From assembly GCA_031772625.1 (NCBI GenBank), contig CM062813.1, positions 765,948,720 to 766,012,719 on the forward strand: a DNA stretch of 64,000 bases. Direction: 5' to 3'. The notes under the pieces were generated by a model, which saw only the letters and a program-made list of their open reading frames with translations, was not told the origin of the DNA and searched no databases. Made by a program: the position numbers and the translations under genes. This DNA is from Pinus tabuliformis. Taxonomy: Eukaryota; Streptophyta; Pinopsida; Pinales; Pinaceae. Below are positions 1 to 14,110 of this stretch, piece after piece; within the stretch, counting starts at the first letter, position 1, and each line of letters begins with the position of its first letter.

Positions 1-3000
1 ATAACATTATCATTCATTTCCGCACATTCTCGCACTTCGTCGGCATCTTCAACAACTCATCTTCAAAAAGCCATAATTTCTTCATCCAAAAGCCGTTTTT
101 AGAGCTGTTTTTTTGAATCAGCCTAATTTTTTGAGATCTTTCCATTGGAACACTTAGTTTTAGCATCTATAGCTTCTGTTAAAATGGAAATTCCATGCCA
201 AGTTATTCTTGATAGCACCAACTACTTCCAGTGGTGGTCCTACATTGTGGATTTACTTAGAATTAAAGGTCTTTATAGAATAGCCTCAGGTCAAGAAACC
301 AAACCGAAAGATGAAGATAAGGCAACCAAATGGGAAAATAGGAAAGATCAAGCACGTGGGTTGATAGGGATGTCTATTTCTCCAGACCTTAGATTCCATA
401 TCACAGAACTTGATACTCCTAATGAAACAATGAAACAAATCACTAAAGTTTTTGGAATTAAAAATGAACTTAGAGCCCATCAACTCGAAAATGAGTTGCT
501 TACATTGGACCCCAATAATTTTTCTTCCATTGAAGATTTTTTGTCCAAGTTCAAGACCCTTAGACTTCTCTTGGAAGGTGTTAAGGTTAAGAAAGAAGAT
601 GATAACCTTATCTATTCCATTCTTACTAAGTTGGGACCAGCCTACTCTGTGTTTGTTTCCACCTTCCATTCTACAAGAGAAGCCTTCATTTCTCAAGGAC
701 AAGACTACAAGTCCCCTTCCTTTGATGCCTTTTGTGATTCTTTAATAAGAGAACAAGAAAAACTCTTACATCTTGGTCTTCTTAATCTTGGAAACTCTTC
801 TAAGAAAGCCTTAGCCGCTCAACAGCAACCAAATTCAAAGAATCCTAAGAAGCCGTATCCTAAAAAGAATGGTCTTAAACCAAACAAGGGTCTTAAGAAA
901 TTTTAGTCTCGAAATGAAAAATCATTTCAACAAAATGATAAGGCAAATAAAAACAAAGGGAAGAATACTGATAGACATTGCCACTTTTGTAATCGAGATG
1001 GCCACTTAGAATCCAAATGCTTTAAGAAGACGGAAGCCTTGGAAGCAGCAATGAAGAAGCATAACATCCATTTGGAGCACTCTTCAACTTCAACTTCATC
1101 TTCATGAATAGCACTTTCTGCATGTGGTTGTCAAGCATCTCGGTCTGGCTATGCACTAAATGTATATTCTTCTTCTCATTCTCATGAGTGGCTCATTGAT
1201 TCTGGAGCTTCTTATCACATGGCCAAAAACAAAGCCATGTTTTCTTCTTTAAATGATTGTAACACCAAAAATATATATGTTGGTGATGATAGATCTCTTA
1301 GTGTTGTAGGGATTGGAACTGTTCATATAGACAATGGTCAATTTAATGATGTATTATGTGTTCCAACGTTATCCTGCAACCTTCTCTCTGTATATCAGAT
1401 AACTCATTCAGGTGAAGGTAAAATCGTTGAATTTTCACCTTACGATATTGTAATTAAGGACCCAAGAGATCCTAGACAGATTTTAGCTACTGGCATTTTT
1501 GATGATTCTAAAAGGTTGTATAAGTTTAATAAATTTGGTTCATCAAATCTTCCCTCAGCATTTGTTGCTCATAACGATGAATTGAGCAAACTTTGGCATG
1601 AGCGATTTGGTCACTTAAACTATCACTCCCTTCAGAATCTATGTAAAGAAAATATGGTGACAGGTCTTCCGATGGTATCTTGTAGAGATGGTGTTTGTTC
1701 CGGATTTGTACTCGGAAAACATCATCGTGATAGTTTTGAAAAATGTGCCTCTTGGCATGCCTCAGCCCATTTACAGCTTGTGCATAGTGATTTATGTGGT
1801 CCACTTCCAGTTATTTCATTCTCTAGCTACAATTATTTCTTAAATTTCATTAATGATTTCTCTAGACGCACTTGGGTATACTTCTTAAAACTCAAGAGTG
1901 AAGTATTTAACATGTTCTTGGCCTTTAAGGCCTTTGTTGAAAAACAATTTGGACATCAAATTCTTAAGCTAAGATCTGATAATGGCGGAGAATATGTTAA
2001 CAACAAATTCATCAACTTTTGCACTGAGAATGGAATTCAAATGCAACATATTGTTCCACATACTCCACAACAAAATGGTGTAGCTGAAAGGAAGAATCAC
2101 ACCTTAAAGGAAATGGCTAATTGTATGCTTCAATCTAAAGGACTTAGTCTTAGTTTTTGGGCAGAAGCAATTAATTGTGCAAATTACATAGTAAATCGCA
2201 CTCCTACTAAGGTTTTAAAGAACATCACTCCAGAAGAAGCCTGGAGCTCAATTAAACCAGATGTAAGTCACTTTCGTGTTTTTGGAAGTGAAGCATGTGC
2301 CCATATTCCAGATGAGAAACATAAAGCTTTAGAACCTAAGAGTGAAAAATGTATTTTTGTTGGATATTCTAAAGATTTCAAAGGATATAGACTTATTGCA
2401 CTTAAGTCCAAAAATGTTATCATTAGAAGAGATGTAAAGTTTGCTAAAAATTTATCGGCCTATGAGCCTAGTGCAGTAGATGTGCCACCTCTCTCTATCC
2501 CTTCTACTTCTGAAAATAGTTCTTCTTCAGATGATGATAGCGAAGATGGCAATCCTCCCCCACCTTCTTAGGATCCTCCTTCAACTCCTCAACTTCCAAA
2601 ATGGGTCTGTGCTACTCGGGATGCAACAGGTGCTCCTGCCGGTGATCCTACAGATTAGTGTCGCACATGTTCTCAGTTAGATAGAGCCTCTTCTTTACTG
2701 GCTCAAGCTTCAACGAATTATGATCCTGACACCTTTGGAGAAGCTTCAAGCCATCCAGATTGGGATGCAGCTATGAATGAAGAATATCGTTCATTGTTGG
2801 CAAATGATACATGGGATCTTGTTCCTCTTCCAAAGGGACAAAAACTTTTTAGATGTAAATGGGTTTACAGAACCAAGTATGGCCCAGATGGAAAAGTTGA
2901 TAAACATAAAGCTCGTCTTGTTGTTAAGGGTTTTTCACAAGTTGAAGGCATTGACTATACTGAACCTTCTCCCCTGTTGCTAAAATGAACTCTATCCACC

Positions 3001-4693
3001 TTGTTCTTTCCCTTACTACCTCTTTCAAATGGGAAGTCCATCAGATGGATGTTAAATCTACCTTCTTGCATGGATACTTGCATGAAGAAATCTATATGGA
3101 ACAACCTACTGGCTTTATACAAACAGACTCCAGCCTTGTATGTCGGCTTAAGAAATCCCTTTATGGTCTCAAGCAAGCCCCTCAAGCTTGGTATGCCAAA
3201 ATGGATAGCTTTCTTTTAGAAACTGGCTTTTCTAGGTGTCATTCTGACAATACTGTCTACACCAAGAAAGTGGGCAACTCTCTTTTCATTCTTGTTATTT
3301 ATGTTGATGATCTTACCCTTACTGGTAGTGATCCAAACCTTATAAACCATGTGAAGTCCAGACTTAAAAAGAAGTTTGAAATGACAGACTTAGGATACTT
3401 GCATTATTTTCTTGGTCTTCAAGTCTTGCAATCCAAGGAAGGTATTTCCCTTTCCCAGTCCAAGTATGCTTCTGATATTCTACGCCATTTTCACATGGAA
3501 AACTATAAGCCAACCCCTTCTCCCTTTCAGTCTGGAGCCAAACTTTCAGTCACTTGTACTTCCCCTGAAGTTGATGCTACCTTATACCATCAACTTGTAG
3601 GAAAACTTTTGTATCTGACCCATACTCGTCATGACCTTTCCGTTGTTGTTGGCCTTATTGCTCGGTTTATGCAAAACCCACATGAAAGTCATTGGAAAGC
3701 AACTAAAAGAATACTTTGTTATGTTCGAGGTACAGTTCAGTTTCGGATTCATTACAGTGCAGAAGCATCTCCTCTATTGGTTGGTTTCACTGATTCCAAT
3801 TGGGTGGTGGCCTCGATGATCAGAAGTCTACTATAGGTTATGTGTTCACTCTTGGTTCAGGACCTATTACATGGGCTTGCAAGAAACAAAGTGCCATTTC
3901 TCTTTCTTCAGTAGAAGCAGAATACCGTGGTGCCGTAGAAGCTAGTAAGGAGGCCCTGTGGCTTCGTCAAATCCTATCAGAGTTTGGATTTCAGCAGCAA
4001 CATCCGACTACACTTTGGTGTGATAATCAAAGTTCCATTCAACTATGCAAAGATCCAATCCAACATCAACGCAGCAAACACATTGAACTGCCCATGCTCT
4101 TCATCAGAAAGCTCATTCATGACCATGTTCTTGAAGTGCAATATTGTTCAACAAATGATCAAGTTGCAGACATCTTTACAAAGGCTCTCACAAAGGCGAA
4201 GTTTACTAAACTTCGATTTATGGTTGGAATTCAGGAAGTTGTCACTAAGGGGGGATAGGCTCTAGTTCCTCCTTCCTTCTCCTATTGTGTCATATTTGTA
4301 CATCCTTCAATCCTATCCCAAGTTGTTCTTAAGGGGGGATGTTAGGACATTCCGACACATAGGAAATAGTTAAGTATAACTTTGTCTAGTGTAGAGTTAG
4401 GTAAGGTGTGTTTCTTTACTATGTACTTTTGTAACTTACAATTTGACGGTCACAATATGTAGTGATATGACGGTTCATTCTCTCCTCGGTATTACCGACA
4501 CTTGATCCATGGCTTAACACCTGATTGGTCCATGATCTCTATTTAAAGAGCATGGAGGGTCATTTGTATGGTAACTGTTCATGAGAGAAGCTTATGTAAA
4601 TTTTCATTCTTTTATTAATAAATTACCTGAAGTGGCCGCATTGGCTCAGGCCGTGGATTGTTTCCCTCTTTGAGGGTTTTAACCACGTCAACA
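1..4693 (+). mobile_element. Ty1/copia LTR retrotransposon, broken, left LTR outside window
   Basis: The parts run in copia order: gag of the UBN2 type (about 145-906), a CCHC zinc knuckle (about 975-1025), aspartic protease with the DSGAS motif (about 1195-1215), integrase with its H-H-C-C head and DDE core (about 1590-2300), reverse transcriptase with the YVDD box (about 2770-3600) and RNase H (about 3800-4255). Integrase before reverse transcriptase is diagnostic for Ty1/copia. The right LTR is present; the left LTR and left target duplication fall before base 1, so the age cannot be read from LTR pairs. The coding part has roughly four or five breaks and is a fossil. It is inserted just upstream of a GH31 exon remnant in the same orientation. 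Confidence 0.93.
4340..4693 (+). repeat. Right LTR of the copia element
   Basis: The repeat begins TGTTAGGACATTCC directly after a purine tract (AAGGGGGGA) and ends CCACGTCAACA, giving the canonical TG...CA ends. It is about 354 bp long. The bases after it (ATACT) should be the right copy of the target duplication, but the left copy is outside the window. A second AAGGGGGGAT tract lies about 82 bp upstream, at the end of the RNase H region. Confidence 0.85.
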
Positions 4694-4778
4694 ATACTAG
4701 TGTATTGATCTATGATTTGTTTGTGAGTGGTGTCCTTTGGCTTTCTGTCTGAGGAACTTACCCTGTAAATTCCTACAG

Positions 4779-5157
4779 ACAATTGCATTTGATGGTCTTT
4801 GGGTTGATATGAATGAAGTTTCCAACTTCTATAGTGGGATCACATGTTCCTTACCAAAGGAAGGGGATTTCTCGCGGAAATATGCACAAACGGATTGTTT
4901 CTTAGTTTGTAGCAATGCAAACACCACTAGATGGGATGATCCCCCTTACAAAATCAATGCTTATGGAACAAATAAACCACTGGGTAACGAAACCATGGCT
5001 GCTAGTGCAGTTCACTATAATGATATCTTGGAGTACAATTCCCATAATCGATATGGGTTATCAGAAGCTATTATGACAAGCACACCACTAAAATCAGTAC
5101 TAAAGAAGAGGTCATTCATACTAAATCGTTCCACATTCATAATGGCCAGTGTGCATT
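4779..5157 (+). pseudogene. GH31 alpha-glucosidase exon fragment, copy 1
   Basis: The translation resembles the middle of plant family 31 glycoside hydrolases (alpha-glucosidase or alpha-xylosidase, acting in the apoplast or vacuole on alpha-linked glucosides). The family signature GLWVDMNE is complete at 4794-4817, including the nucleophile Asp at 4806-4808, followed by SNF, KINAYG, SAVHYNDILEYNSHNRYGLSEA and RSFILNRSTF. A splice-acceptor-like CCTACAG precedes it at 4772-4778. The frame then stops where the family would continue to the acid/base region, and no upstream or downstream exons are seen within 3 kb. It is therefore a fragment and not a working gene. A second, more damaged copy lies 4 kb downstream, and both share the same unusual segment before SFILNRST, so they descend from one duplicated ancestor. 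Confidence 0.85.
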
Positions 5158-8100
5158 GAGCATACATGGTAGTTAATGATGGTCCATGGAATGACAATCT
5201 TACTGGTTGTTATGGATCAAGGGCACAATTTACATAGAAATCACTGTATTTTTTGTTATAAAGCCATAGGCTTGGTTTCCAATTGACCACGTACATGTCA
5301 TTCACAATTCTCTCCTCTTGCTTCCACACACAACATTGCCTTGAACCCAAAAAAGAATACCAAGAAAGTTGATGGGAAGCCTGAACCTTATTGCTATGAA
5401 TTATTTTACATGACATTTTCATGAATGATAGGCAAAAATTTTAGCCTTTCTTTGACAAATTACATGCAACTTGAAGTATGGTCCCTTTCCCTGAAATATT
5501 ATGATCCACAAGAACAAAAAGCACATGTAAAATGACAAAATAATGGACTCAATGGTAGTGGCAATATTTTGATGCAAAAAAATTCTCAGCGTTTTATGCC
5601 AATGCTTATAAATGCAATTGTAGCTCAATGAACACTAACAATGTATTTTTCTCTGTTTCTTGTGTCGTTAAATGTTTTTTCTGGTAATGATAATAATTTA
5701 AATGGGAATGATCTAATTGACAAATGCATTGAGTACCTTGTTCAATCTTTCTGTCACAAGTAAATTATAGCTAGAGGGGAATTACTCTGAGTCTATGATT
5801 TTACTGCAACTTCAACTACTTCAGGGTAGGTAAGCCATTCATTTTGCACTTATGCCTACTTATGTGTAATATAATTATTTACTTAAAAAAATGTGGTATT
5901 TAAATATTTTTATCATTTCCTTGTCTCAAAAAAGTTACTTATGCCCACCTCCTATAGGAGAATGCCATTGTTGAAATTATAAGTTTGGTGATTGTTGCAT
6001 TCACTAATAGACCAAATATTCCATGCTGTTCCATAACAAGTTGTTTGATAAATATGAAATCCTCAAATTAATTCGTGGTTTTGGATCTCAAATGATTAGT
6101 GATTTTAGAAAAATATTTTAAAAAGATGTATATGAGAGGGAGGATGAAAAAAATGGTAGGTGCCATTCTTCCATTGAGCGGTGGACTATTTTCAACATTC
6201 TTGTGGTAGCTAAAATAAGATTTTTCAAGACATTAAGCATTGGCACCTTCAGATTTTATACTTTGCGAAGAACACGAAAATCATCTCAAAGACAATATGT
6301 TTTGATGGGATTTTCTGACAGTGAATAACATCATCAATTTTATCCGCTGTTATGATCTCACAAATTTTGCTTGGAAATGATATTTATGGGAAATGTTTGA
6401 AAGGGATCTCAATTATAGATCCAATCAAGATGAAAACCTTTATTTTGATGGCAAAATATGTTCAACCTTTCTAAGACATGTAATATTCAATTTTGTATAC
6501 ATCGACATCTCTGATTGTTAATCATAATTACAAATGTACAAATAGGATCAAAGGAATTAATTCATCCCCTAAGGTTCAAAAGCCCATAGGTATGAATAGA
6601 CATTTGGGGCCAGTTATAAGTATTGGGTAATTTTTATGGTTGAGTACCTATTAAACCCTATTGCGACAACTTAGTTGAACAAAAGAAATTGTGATTAATT
6701 ACTCTCACCATTAGAGGACTCTAGCCCGTGAAAATTTTTGATAGGTGGCTTGTAGTGCTTGATATATTTTAGTGTTCTTTCATTTTAAAGGAAGCATCTT
6801 CAACAATATTAATAATAACAGAGGTCCTAGAATACAAGGTTGAATTGAAAAACAATTAAAGGATATAATACTTCCTATCACAAGCTAATTCCAACCTAAG
6901 TATGAGTGGATGTTGATAGAGGTGAAAATAAGTTGCCATTGTTTTGATAGGTAATGACCTTGAATATATGTGAATGCTTCGATTACAACACAATTACTTT
7001 TTATAACCAATACATTTTCAATTTTTTTGTGATAATGCTGAACGTGTTTGCAAGTCAACACCTGAAGATCTTAAAAGTTTATCCGTAATTATGAGTGCCA
7101 ACCAAGCAAACGTATTTCAAAGTTAGCAGCATGAGAAAATCGACACAAAAGAGACTCCAAAAGTTATTATCATTATGTATTCATGGGAAACCATAGTTCG
7201 CACATAACTCCAAGGAAACATATATATCTCTCATAGTTGCATCACTTTAGTCTATCAAATTCCACATAAACGTTACTTAGGTTGATTAGTTTAATATGAC
7301 CATATTAAATATTTTCTCTTCAATCTCCAAGTCATGTCAGAAGCAACTAAAAAATATTACCTATTGAAAAATATGTGAACAAAATAAATCCTACGAATGT
7401 TAAAATCCTTCATTTAGTAGAAAGTAGAAGCAAGCCATGAAGATAATTAAATCTGGGAAAAAAATACATGAATCAATAAGATTGAGCTTCCAAGATCATT
7501 TAGTTGTTTATATTTTGCAACCAAATCACTAGTATTTTTCCAATCATTTGATTGGATTTAGAGACAATGTAAGTTATTAACCACATCCCAGAAAATATAG
7601 AACCATTCTCCTCCAAGTTTTAAGAAATGTTTAATTTTGTCTGCCACTCAAACGTTGGTGTAAAAGGCTCTGAGTAATGAAAATCCTTATGTGGACTGAG
7701 GAATCAAAAGCCTTATATTCACACAAATATAAGTTCAAGTAGACACACAATTCAAAGAATCTACAATGGACAATTTTCATCTAAGAGCCATTACTTTTTT
7801 AAACAAAATGAGTATAGTTTTGACCTTGCTTTTCCATTTTTTGAAATATAGTCAGATTCCATTTTTTCTCTCAAAATTTCCATGTAGAGCATCATGATCT
7901 TATTCTTACAACTTTGATATAACCCTTGCATGTTCAACCAATCTTTAAATTGCAATAACTTTTTCAAATACTTGAACATATAAACATATTTTTGAATTAA
8001 TCAATATGGAAGCATTGCTCAATTATAATTCACTTAAGTGGGAAACTTGTAATCTAAACACCAAGAAACATTAATGATGCAATTGAGAAAAGAAAACACT

Positions 8101-8794
8101 ACCAAGTAACAAAAAGGGTATTGCAAAGATACGAGATTATATAATTTCACTTATAAACAGGAATTAATTTAGCTTTGGTGGATTATTTGGTCTCCGTGGG
8201 ATGTTAAAAGAATTTCAATTCAATAACTGATAGATTTAAAAAGAAAAAAAATATATGATTAGTATTACTAGACAAATAAGATTCATATCAGAATTATAAT
8301 ATTTTCAATTCATTTTTATGGATCCAAACTAGTAGAAATAGATGTTACTTGAGGCCAAAACCAAAACCCTCAGTGAAGCTTGCCATTGAGTATTGTCCCT
8401 AAGCATATGTACACTCCAAATGCTTCTGGACACAGAAGTTGTCCACAAAGCCTCTCTTTGATGACTGTCAAATAAAAAACAACATTATAGAAAGAAAGAG
8501 GAAGGAACACCTCTTAAGCATATGCCACATAAATCTACCAGAAATTATCTCAGCCAAAAATGAACCTCAAAGAATAGTTCATAGTCAATATCACAAGTAC
8601 AAAAGTCCTTCCTAACGCTAGCTAGATTCTTATTTGGAAACAAGAAATCACATACCAATATAAAACATGTACAAAATGATTCAAAGCATTAACACATAAA
8701 CCAAATAAATTGGCCACAACATTTTTGAAATGAGAGGAAACCTATTGATGGAAAGGCCATACTCACAAACAAAAGAAAAAACACCTTCCTCCAA
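5158..8794. other. Gene-free spacer between the two GH31 remnants
   Basis: This stretch is AT-rich and holds no reading frame with recognisable protein similarity on either strand. I see no LTR ends, terminal inverted repeats or tandem arrays in it. It may be decayed intron or transposon DNA. Confidence 0.6.
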
Positions 8795-9700
<906 letters not shown>

Positions 9701-12340
9701 GATTTTAGTCTAAATCCTATGAATTCCCCTGAGATGGAAATGCAAAAGTTTTCATTCTTTCAAATTTCATTTCATTATGGTTGGGTATATTCGTCAAGCT
9801 CAAATCGCCTCCTATAAGTCCCAAATTTCAAACTCGACAGCACCAAGCTTCTTTTTCTTAGGTTATATTAATCACCAGCTTTGCGAAAATGATGTCCTCT
9901 TAGCACCTGCCAAGACTAAGAGTATTATTGCGGACGAAATTGTTAAAATGCCCATAAAATAGGGCAGATCCATTTATATACATAGATTTTTCCAGATAAA
10001 TCAACATAGTAAATAAGAAGAATATTTAGTTTATGCTAATGACAATTACAACAAAGAAACCTAATCTACTAATAGAGAGCTTCAAAGGTTCACAGAAATA
10101 GGGGCATATCAGTTGGTTTAAACTTTGTACAGAACATGCCATGGAAATAATAAAACAGGGTAAGCAAGTTATTTCCAACAAATTTATGACAGGAGAATAC
10201 TCTGCAGAGTTTACATATTTGTCTTTTTGTGTCTACGACCTTTATTCTCTGTTGTGGCTTCTTTCTATATCTATTTTCCTCTTTCTCCTTTCAGGGAACT
10301 TAGTGAATCCCAATGGAAAAAGATAAACTAACAAAGAAACTTGCCCATAATTATTTTTACCAATTGTTTTTGGTGACTTTACTGCAACCTGGCTTGAATG
10401 CACACGTGGTTCTGATTGCATTAATACCTTGACCTTGGGTCTTGCCTCTAGTAGTTTGATGGTCTCCATCAACTTACCCTCATGAAAATATTTGGGCCTG
10501 TCAGGCACTGTTTTATTGTTTCTCAACTCAGTTTTGAAATTTGGAAGGAGCTAAAAATAAAAATAAAAATAATTAAATAATTATTTTATTTTAAATTATT
10601 ATTAATTATAAAAAGGATATATATATATATATATATATAGATAAAATAAGATTCTTAACCATAGGGATTCTTATCACAGGGATTTTTAATTGTAAATAGG
10701 ATTTGTTACAATATGATGGGCCAATACCATTACATATTGTGTTGGAAATGTCTGAGCGCTACTAAGTGGGGTGGGGGGGATGAATCAATAGTGTGATATA
10801 TATACAATTTTTACCAATTATTAACTTCAATTACTGAATCACACATATGTTAACCAACAAGTAACAAACATCATAGCATGTGCATCACATTAGCATAAAT
10901 GAAAACCGTAAGCAACTACAAAACAATAAACATGCACATCACATCAATCACACATGAGACACAACATTTCTGGTGGAAACCCTTCCGAGAGAAAGACACC
11001 CATGTGGTTGGTGCCCTACTCTAAATTTCTATTAGTCAATCATTTTGTCTTTTACATAGCTTGCTGACTCCCATCAGCATGGAGACTCGACCTCATATAT
11101 AAAATTCCAAAACTGATCAGCTAGGAGACTCGATACTATTGATCATCTCGGAAGACTTTGTTCTCTATGGATCTACAAACTACCATCCATTGAAGGCCAC
11201 CATGATCAATGATCCTCGCCCAACTCTGATTGGACTATCCAACTCTAGAAAAACATGACGATTGCATCATTTCTCTTGTGTCAGACCTATTGGAGTGATG
11301 GTATTTCTTGATAAAATAATACTTAATATATGTGCAAAAATTGCTAATGCATTGAAGTAAGGAAAACAAAATTATTTACAGAGGTTGTAACTTAGTGCAC
11401 ATTATATATTATTTTGTTAAGTTACAAGTTTGGTTTAAGAATGTTTTTTTTTACTATGAAGTTGAAGCCGGTCATGAGAAGATAAGAGTAGAGTTCTACA
11501 TAATGGTTGACAATTGTGTAAGATCCTTGTGTAGAGTTGTGGAGAACGAGGAGGAAAAATAAGGCTTATAATGTTTAACATAAAATTGTATGAAGAGTAA
11601 TGTAATATCATAGATAATTTGGATTTTATGCGTTTGGTCATATTTTATGACCATTCTTGTTGGTTGATTGGTATGTGTGTTTCACCTGTGAATTTAATAT
11701 ATCACTATGTGTTGGAGGAGGTTTCTTAGAAGTATAAATGGTATCATTCCATGCCAATGATACTCGTGGTAAAGATCTAAATTTTTATCAAAGAGACTCC
11801 TTTGCTCAAATTAGTTTTGTGGTCTCTCAAGCTTTGTTATTGAAGGAATCCATGAGGCAACGAAATATTCTCGTACGGCCAACTTATCCTTGCACGACAT
11901 GGTCGCAAAAGTGAAGCGGTATATCTATCGTGACACATAAGGAATACTGGAGTTAAGTTATTGAGATAAAAGTTTTTAGCAGATTGTGAGGGAAAAGTGA
12001 AATGAAAAGGCCTTCATATTTTGGGTAGCACATTGTGTATATGCTAAGGGTGCTCTAAAATGTAGATCATATGTTTATGTTATGATGTTTCAGATTTGTG
12101 GTTCTAGAAAAACATGCTGAGGTTGTGATTTGGGGAGAAGCCATTAATTAGTGTGGAGAGTTCAAACAGACTTCATGGGCTCATCTTGTCATCTAGCCCT
12201 CCTTCTAGCACCAAAAAAGTTGATAGTGTTGGACCCACCAACATTCACGGTATCTCCCCGATATGAACTCCCAATTAGACCTCACACCATTTAGTGTAGG
12301 AGTCCCATCTGGAATACGGACCAATTGTTGATGCATTGGT
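9701..12340. other. Non-coding stretch downstream of the GH31 remnant
   Basis: No convincing gene is visible. Short open frames (for example 10141-10326 plus and 10242-10526 minus) overlap each other and resemble nothing I recognise. The stretch contains an AT-rich block with a dinucleotide repeat near 10.6 kb. Around 10740-11240 the text resembles transposon leader or LTR sequence, but I could not pair its ends. Confidence 0.5.
10617..10639. repeat. (AT)n microsatellite
   Basis: An uninterrupted run of about 11 AT units lies at the right end of an A/T-only tract. Confidence 0.9.
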
Positions 12341-13403
12341 TGTTGAAAAATGTGAAACAAGAAATGTTAAATTTAGAATGTGCTAAAAATAGACCTGCTA
12401 AAAATAGCATGTCTAAAAATAGTAGTTTGGCCAGTGAGGTCATTGGCCACATTGGGTGAGAGGTGAAACTGCTAAAAATAGAAAGTTCTAAAAATAGCAT
12501 TTCTGGGCCCTTCCTATTTTTAGCAGTCCCTGGTATAACTATAGGAAGTAAAAACGAATTTGGTCTTAACAGCAGTTTAAAATATTAATTAATTAATCTC
12601 TATGAGTTAATTAATTATGGCAAAATAAACTTGAAGTCTTTGTGAGATCATGCAATTATTTTCTCCCTTGATTTAGGAATTTATCCCTTGATTAAAGGAG
12701 ATAAGGTTCAGTTCTATAATGAGAGAATCAGTTGACTTAGTTTTACTTAGTCAAGTCTAGTTAGATTATTTTAACAAGTTGTTAAAATAATGAAATATAG
12801 TTTGTTAATGCTTGCATGCATGTGACAACTATTATTTCAGATAACTGAGCATTCCCTCATGGATAACTGATGCATGTCAGTTCAGACAGAGACCCAGTTG
12901 AGATCAGATGAGGGACAATGGACTATCAGATGCTTGGATATTTCTAGTAAGTATTCCTTGCATGGAGAAGGATCTATTTCCAAGAGAAATATGTATTATA
13001 GGAGATTGGAGGACTTGTGGCCTATATATTGAGGCCTAGGTAGTCTATGATCTTAATATCTTCATATCTTCATAGTTCATTGAGAACTGAATAGCTTGAG
13101 AGCTAATTCTTTTTGTGTTGTGAAGAGGATTTCAACTTGATTGATAATACATGGTTGGGGTTTTATACTGGTGCTTCCCCCTGGATATATCTTGTGTTAT
13201 GTGTGATTAATTCTCTAGATCAGTTATGCATGTTTCTACTTGATGTTGCTCATGAATTCGATTATGCTTCCGCTTAATGTTTTATAGAAGTAGAACAAGT
13301 ATTATGCTTTAGGACATTGCATATATCGGTTTGTTCTACAGGTGAAATTTCTACATGGTATCAGAACTAGCTGATTTGTAGAAAAATTCTACAAAATTCT
13401 ACA
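12341..13403 (+). repeat. Left LTR of the gag-only copia element
   Basis: It starts TGTTGAAAAATGTG and ends AAAATTCTACA. Near its right end it contains an internal near-copy of the primer-binding-site text (TGGTATCAGAACTAG at about 13355), followed by 35 bp that recur at the true LTR end. The first 190 bp carry six CTAAAAATAG motifs. Confidence 0.93.
12383..12523 (+). promoter_or_regulatory. Cluster of six CTAAAAATAG (MADS/CArG-type) sites in U3
   Basis: Identical 10-mers lie at 12383, 12398, 12413, 12472 and 12488, with a sixth on the opposite strand at 12514-12523. The motif fits the C(A/T)8G class of MADS-domain binding sites in plants and the MEF2 consensus in animals. Its position in U3, upstream of where transcription would begin, suggests an enhancer. 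Binding is inferred, not shown. The cluster is repeated in the right LTR at 14955-15096. Confidence 0.6.
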
Positions 13404-13759
13404 TGGTATCGGAGCTGCTTGATTTGTAGAAGAGATTTTTACAGGATATCAAGCGAGGATTGATCATCGGATCTATTATTCAAGAAGTGTTTACATTTTA
13501 TTTCTTCAGGCAGAGTTTGTAATCGGGCTAGGTAGCCTCTGGATTCACCCTTCTTTTGGAAGGTGAGATATCCGGTGAATGCCCATACAGTCGATCTCTG
13601 TACAAGAAATACTTTGTTCTCACGAATTCTAGATCAGAAGCGGTTGAGTTTTGAGCTAGTGGAATTCGAATTTAATTCCAAAGCAAGAGATAAAACTCAG
13701 AAACATTCAGTGTGAGAATGGAGACAGTATGCCCCAGTATCTCACGAAGTTCACCCAAT

Positions 13760-14110
13760 GCCAGGATGAGCTGGGAAGTGTGGGGGTAACTGTTGGATGA
13801 GGATGGTGAGTCTAGCACTCCTTGACCTTCCTAAGAGTTGGCATAGCTACCAGGACTCGGTGAATGGAAGGGAGAAACTGCCAGGATGAGAGAGACTTTG
13901 GTCGGATCTTGTGCAGGAGGAGCTTAGACGGAGCACGAAAGACAGTTCTTCATCCATGCAAGATGAGGAGAACTGTGCCCTTAGCGAGTAAGGTGAAGAA
14001 GGGGAAGGAGAAGGGTTCTCTTTCCGAATCCAGTTCTTCCAGTGGTGGGAAGAAGGTTGACAAATCGAAAGTGCGATGCTTTCATTGTCATGAGATTGGT
14101 TCACGGGTCA
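13760..14110 (+). pseudogene. Decayed gag remnant of the small copia element
   Basis: Lysine- and serine-rich text followed by KVRCFHCHEIG matches the zinc-knuckle end of copia gag proteins, which package the RNA. It is a fossil with several breaks. The remaining interior up to 14912 shows no other retrotransposon domain. Confidence 0.6.

Noticed and set aside
10242-10526. Minus-strand 94-codon frame as a small gene
   Set aside because: No family resemblance, no promoter or splice context, and it overlaps an equally poor plus-strand frame.
10740-11280. Possible LTR beginning TGTTGGAAATGTCTG
   Set aside because: The start looks LTR-like, but no matching second copy, end or target duplication could be found in the window.
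12383-12523. Regularly spaced identical 10-mers as a possible CRISPR-like array
   Set aside because: The repeats are only 10 bp, spacing is uneven, one is inverted, and they lie inside a retrotransposon LTR of a plant; they read as binding sites.
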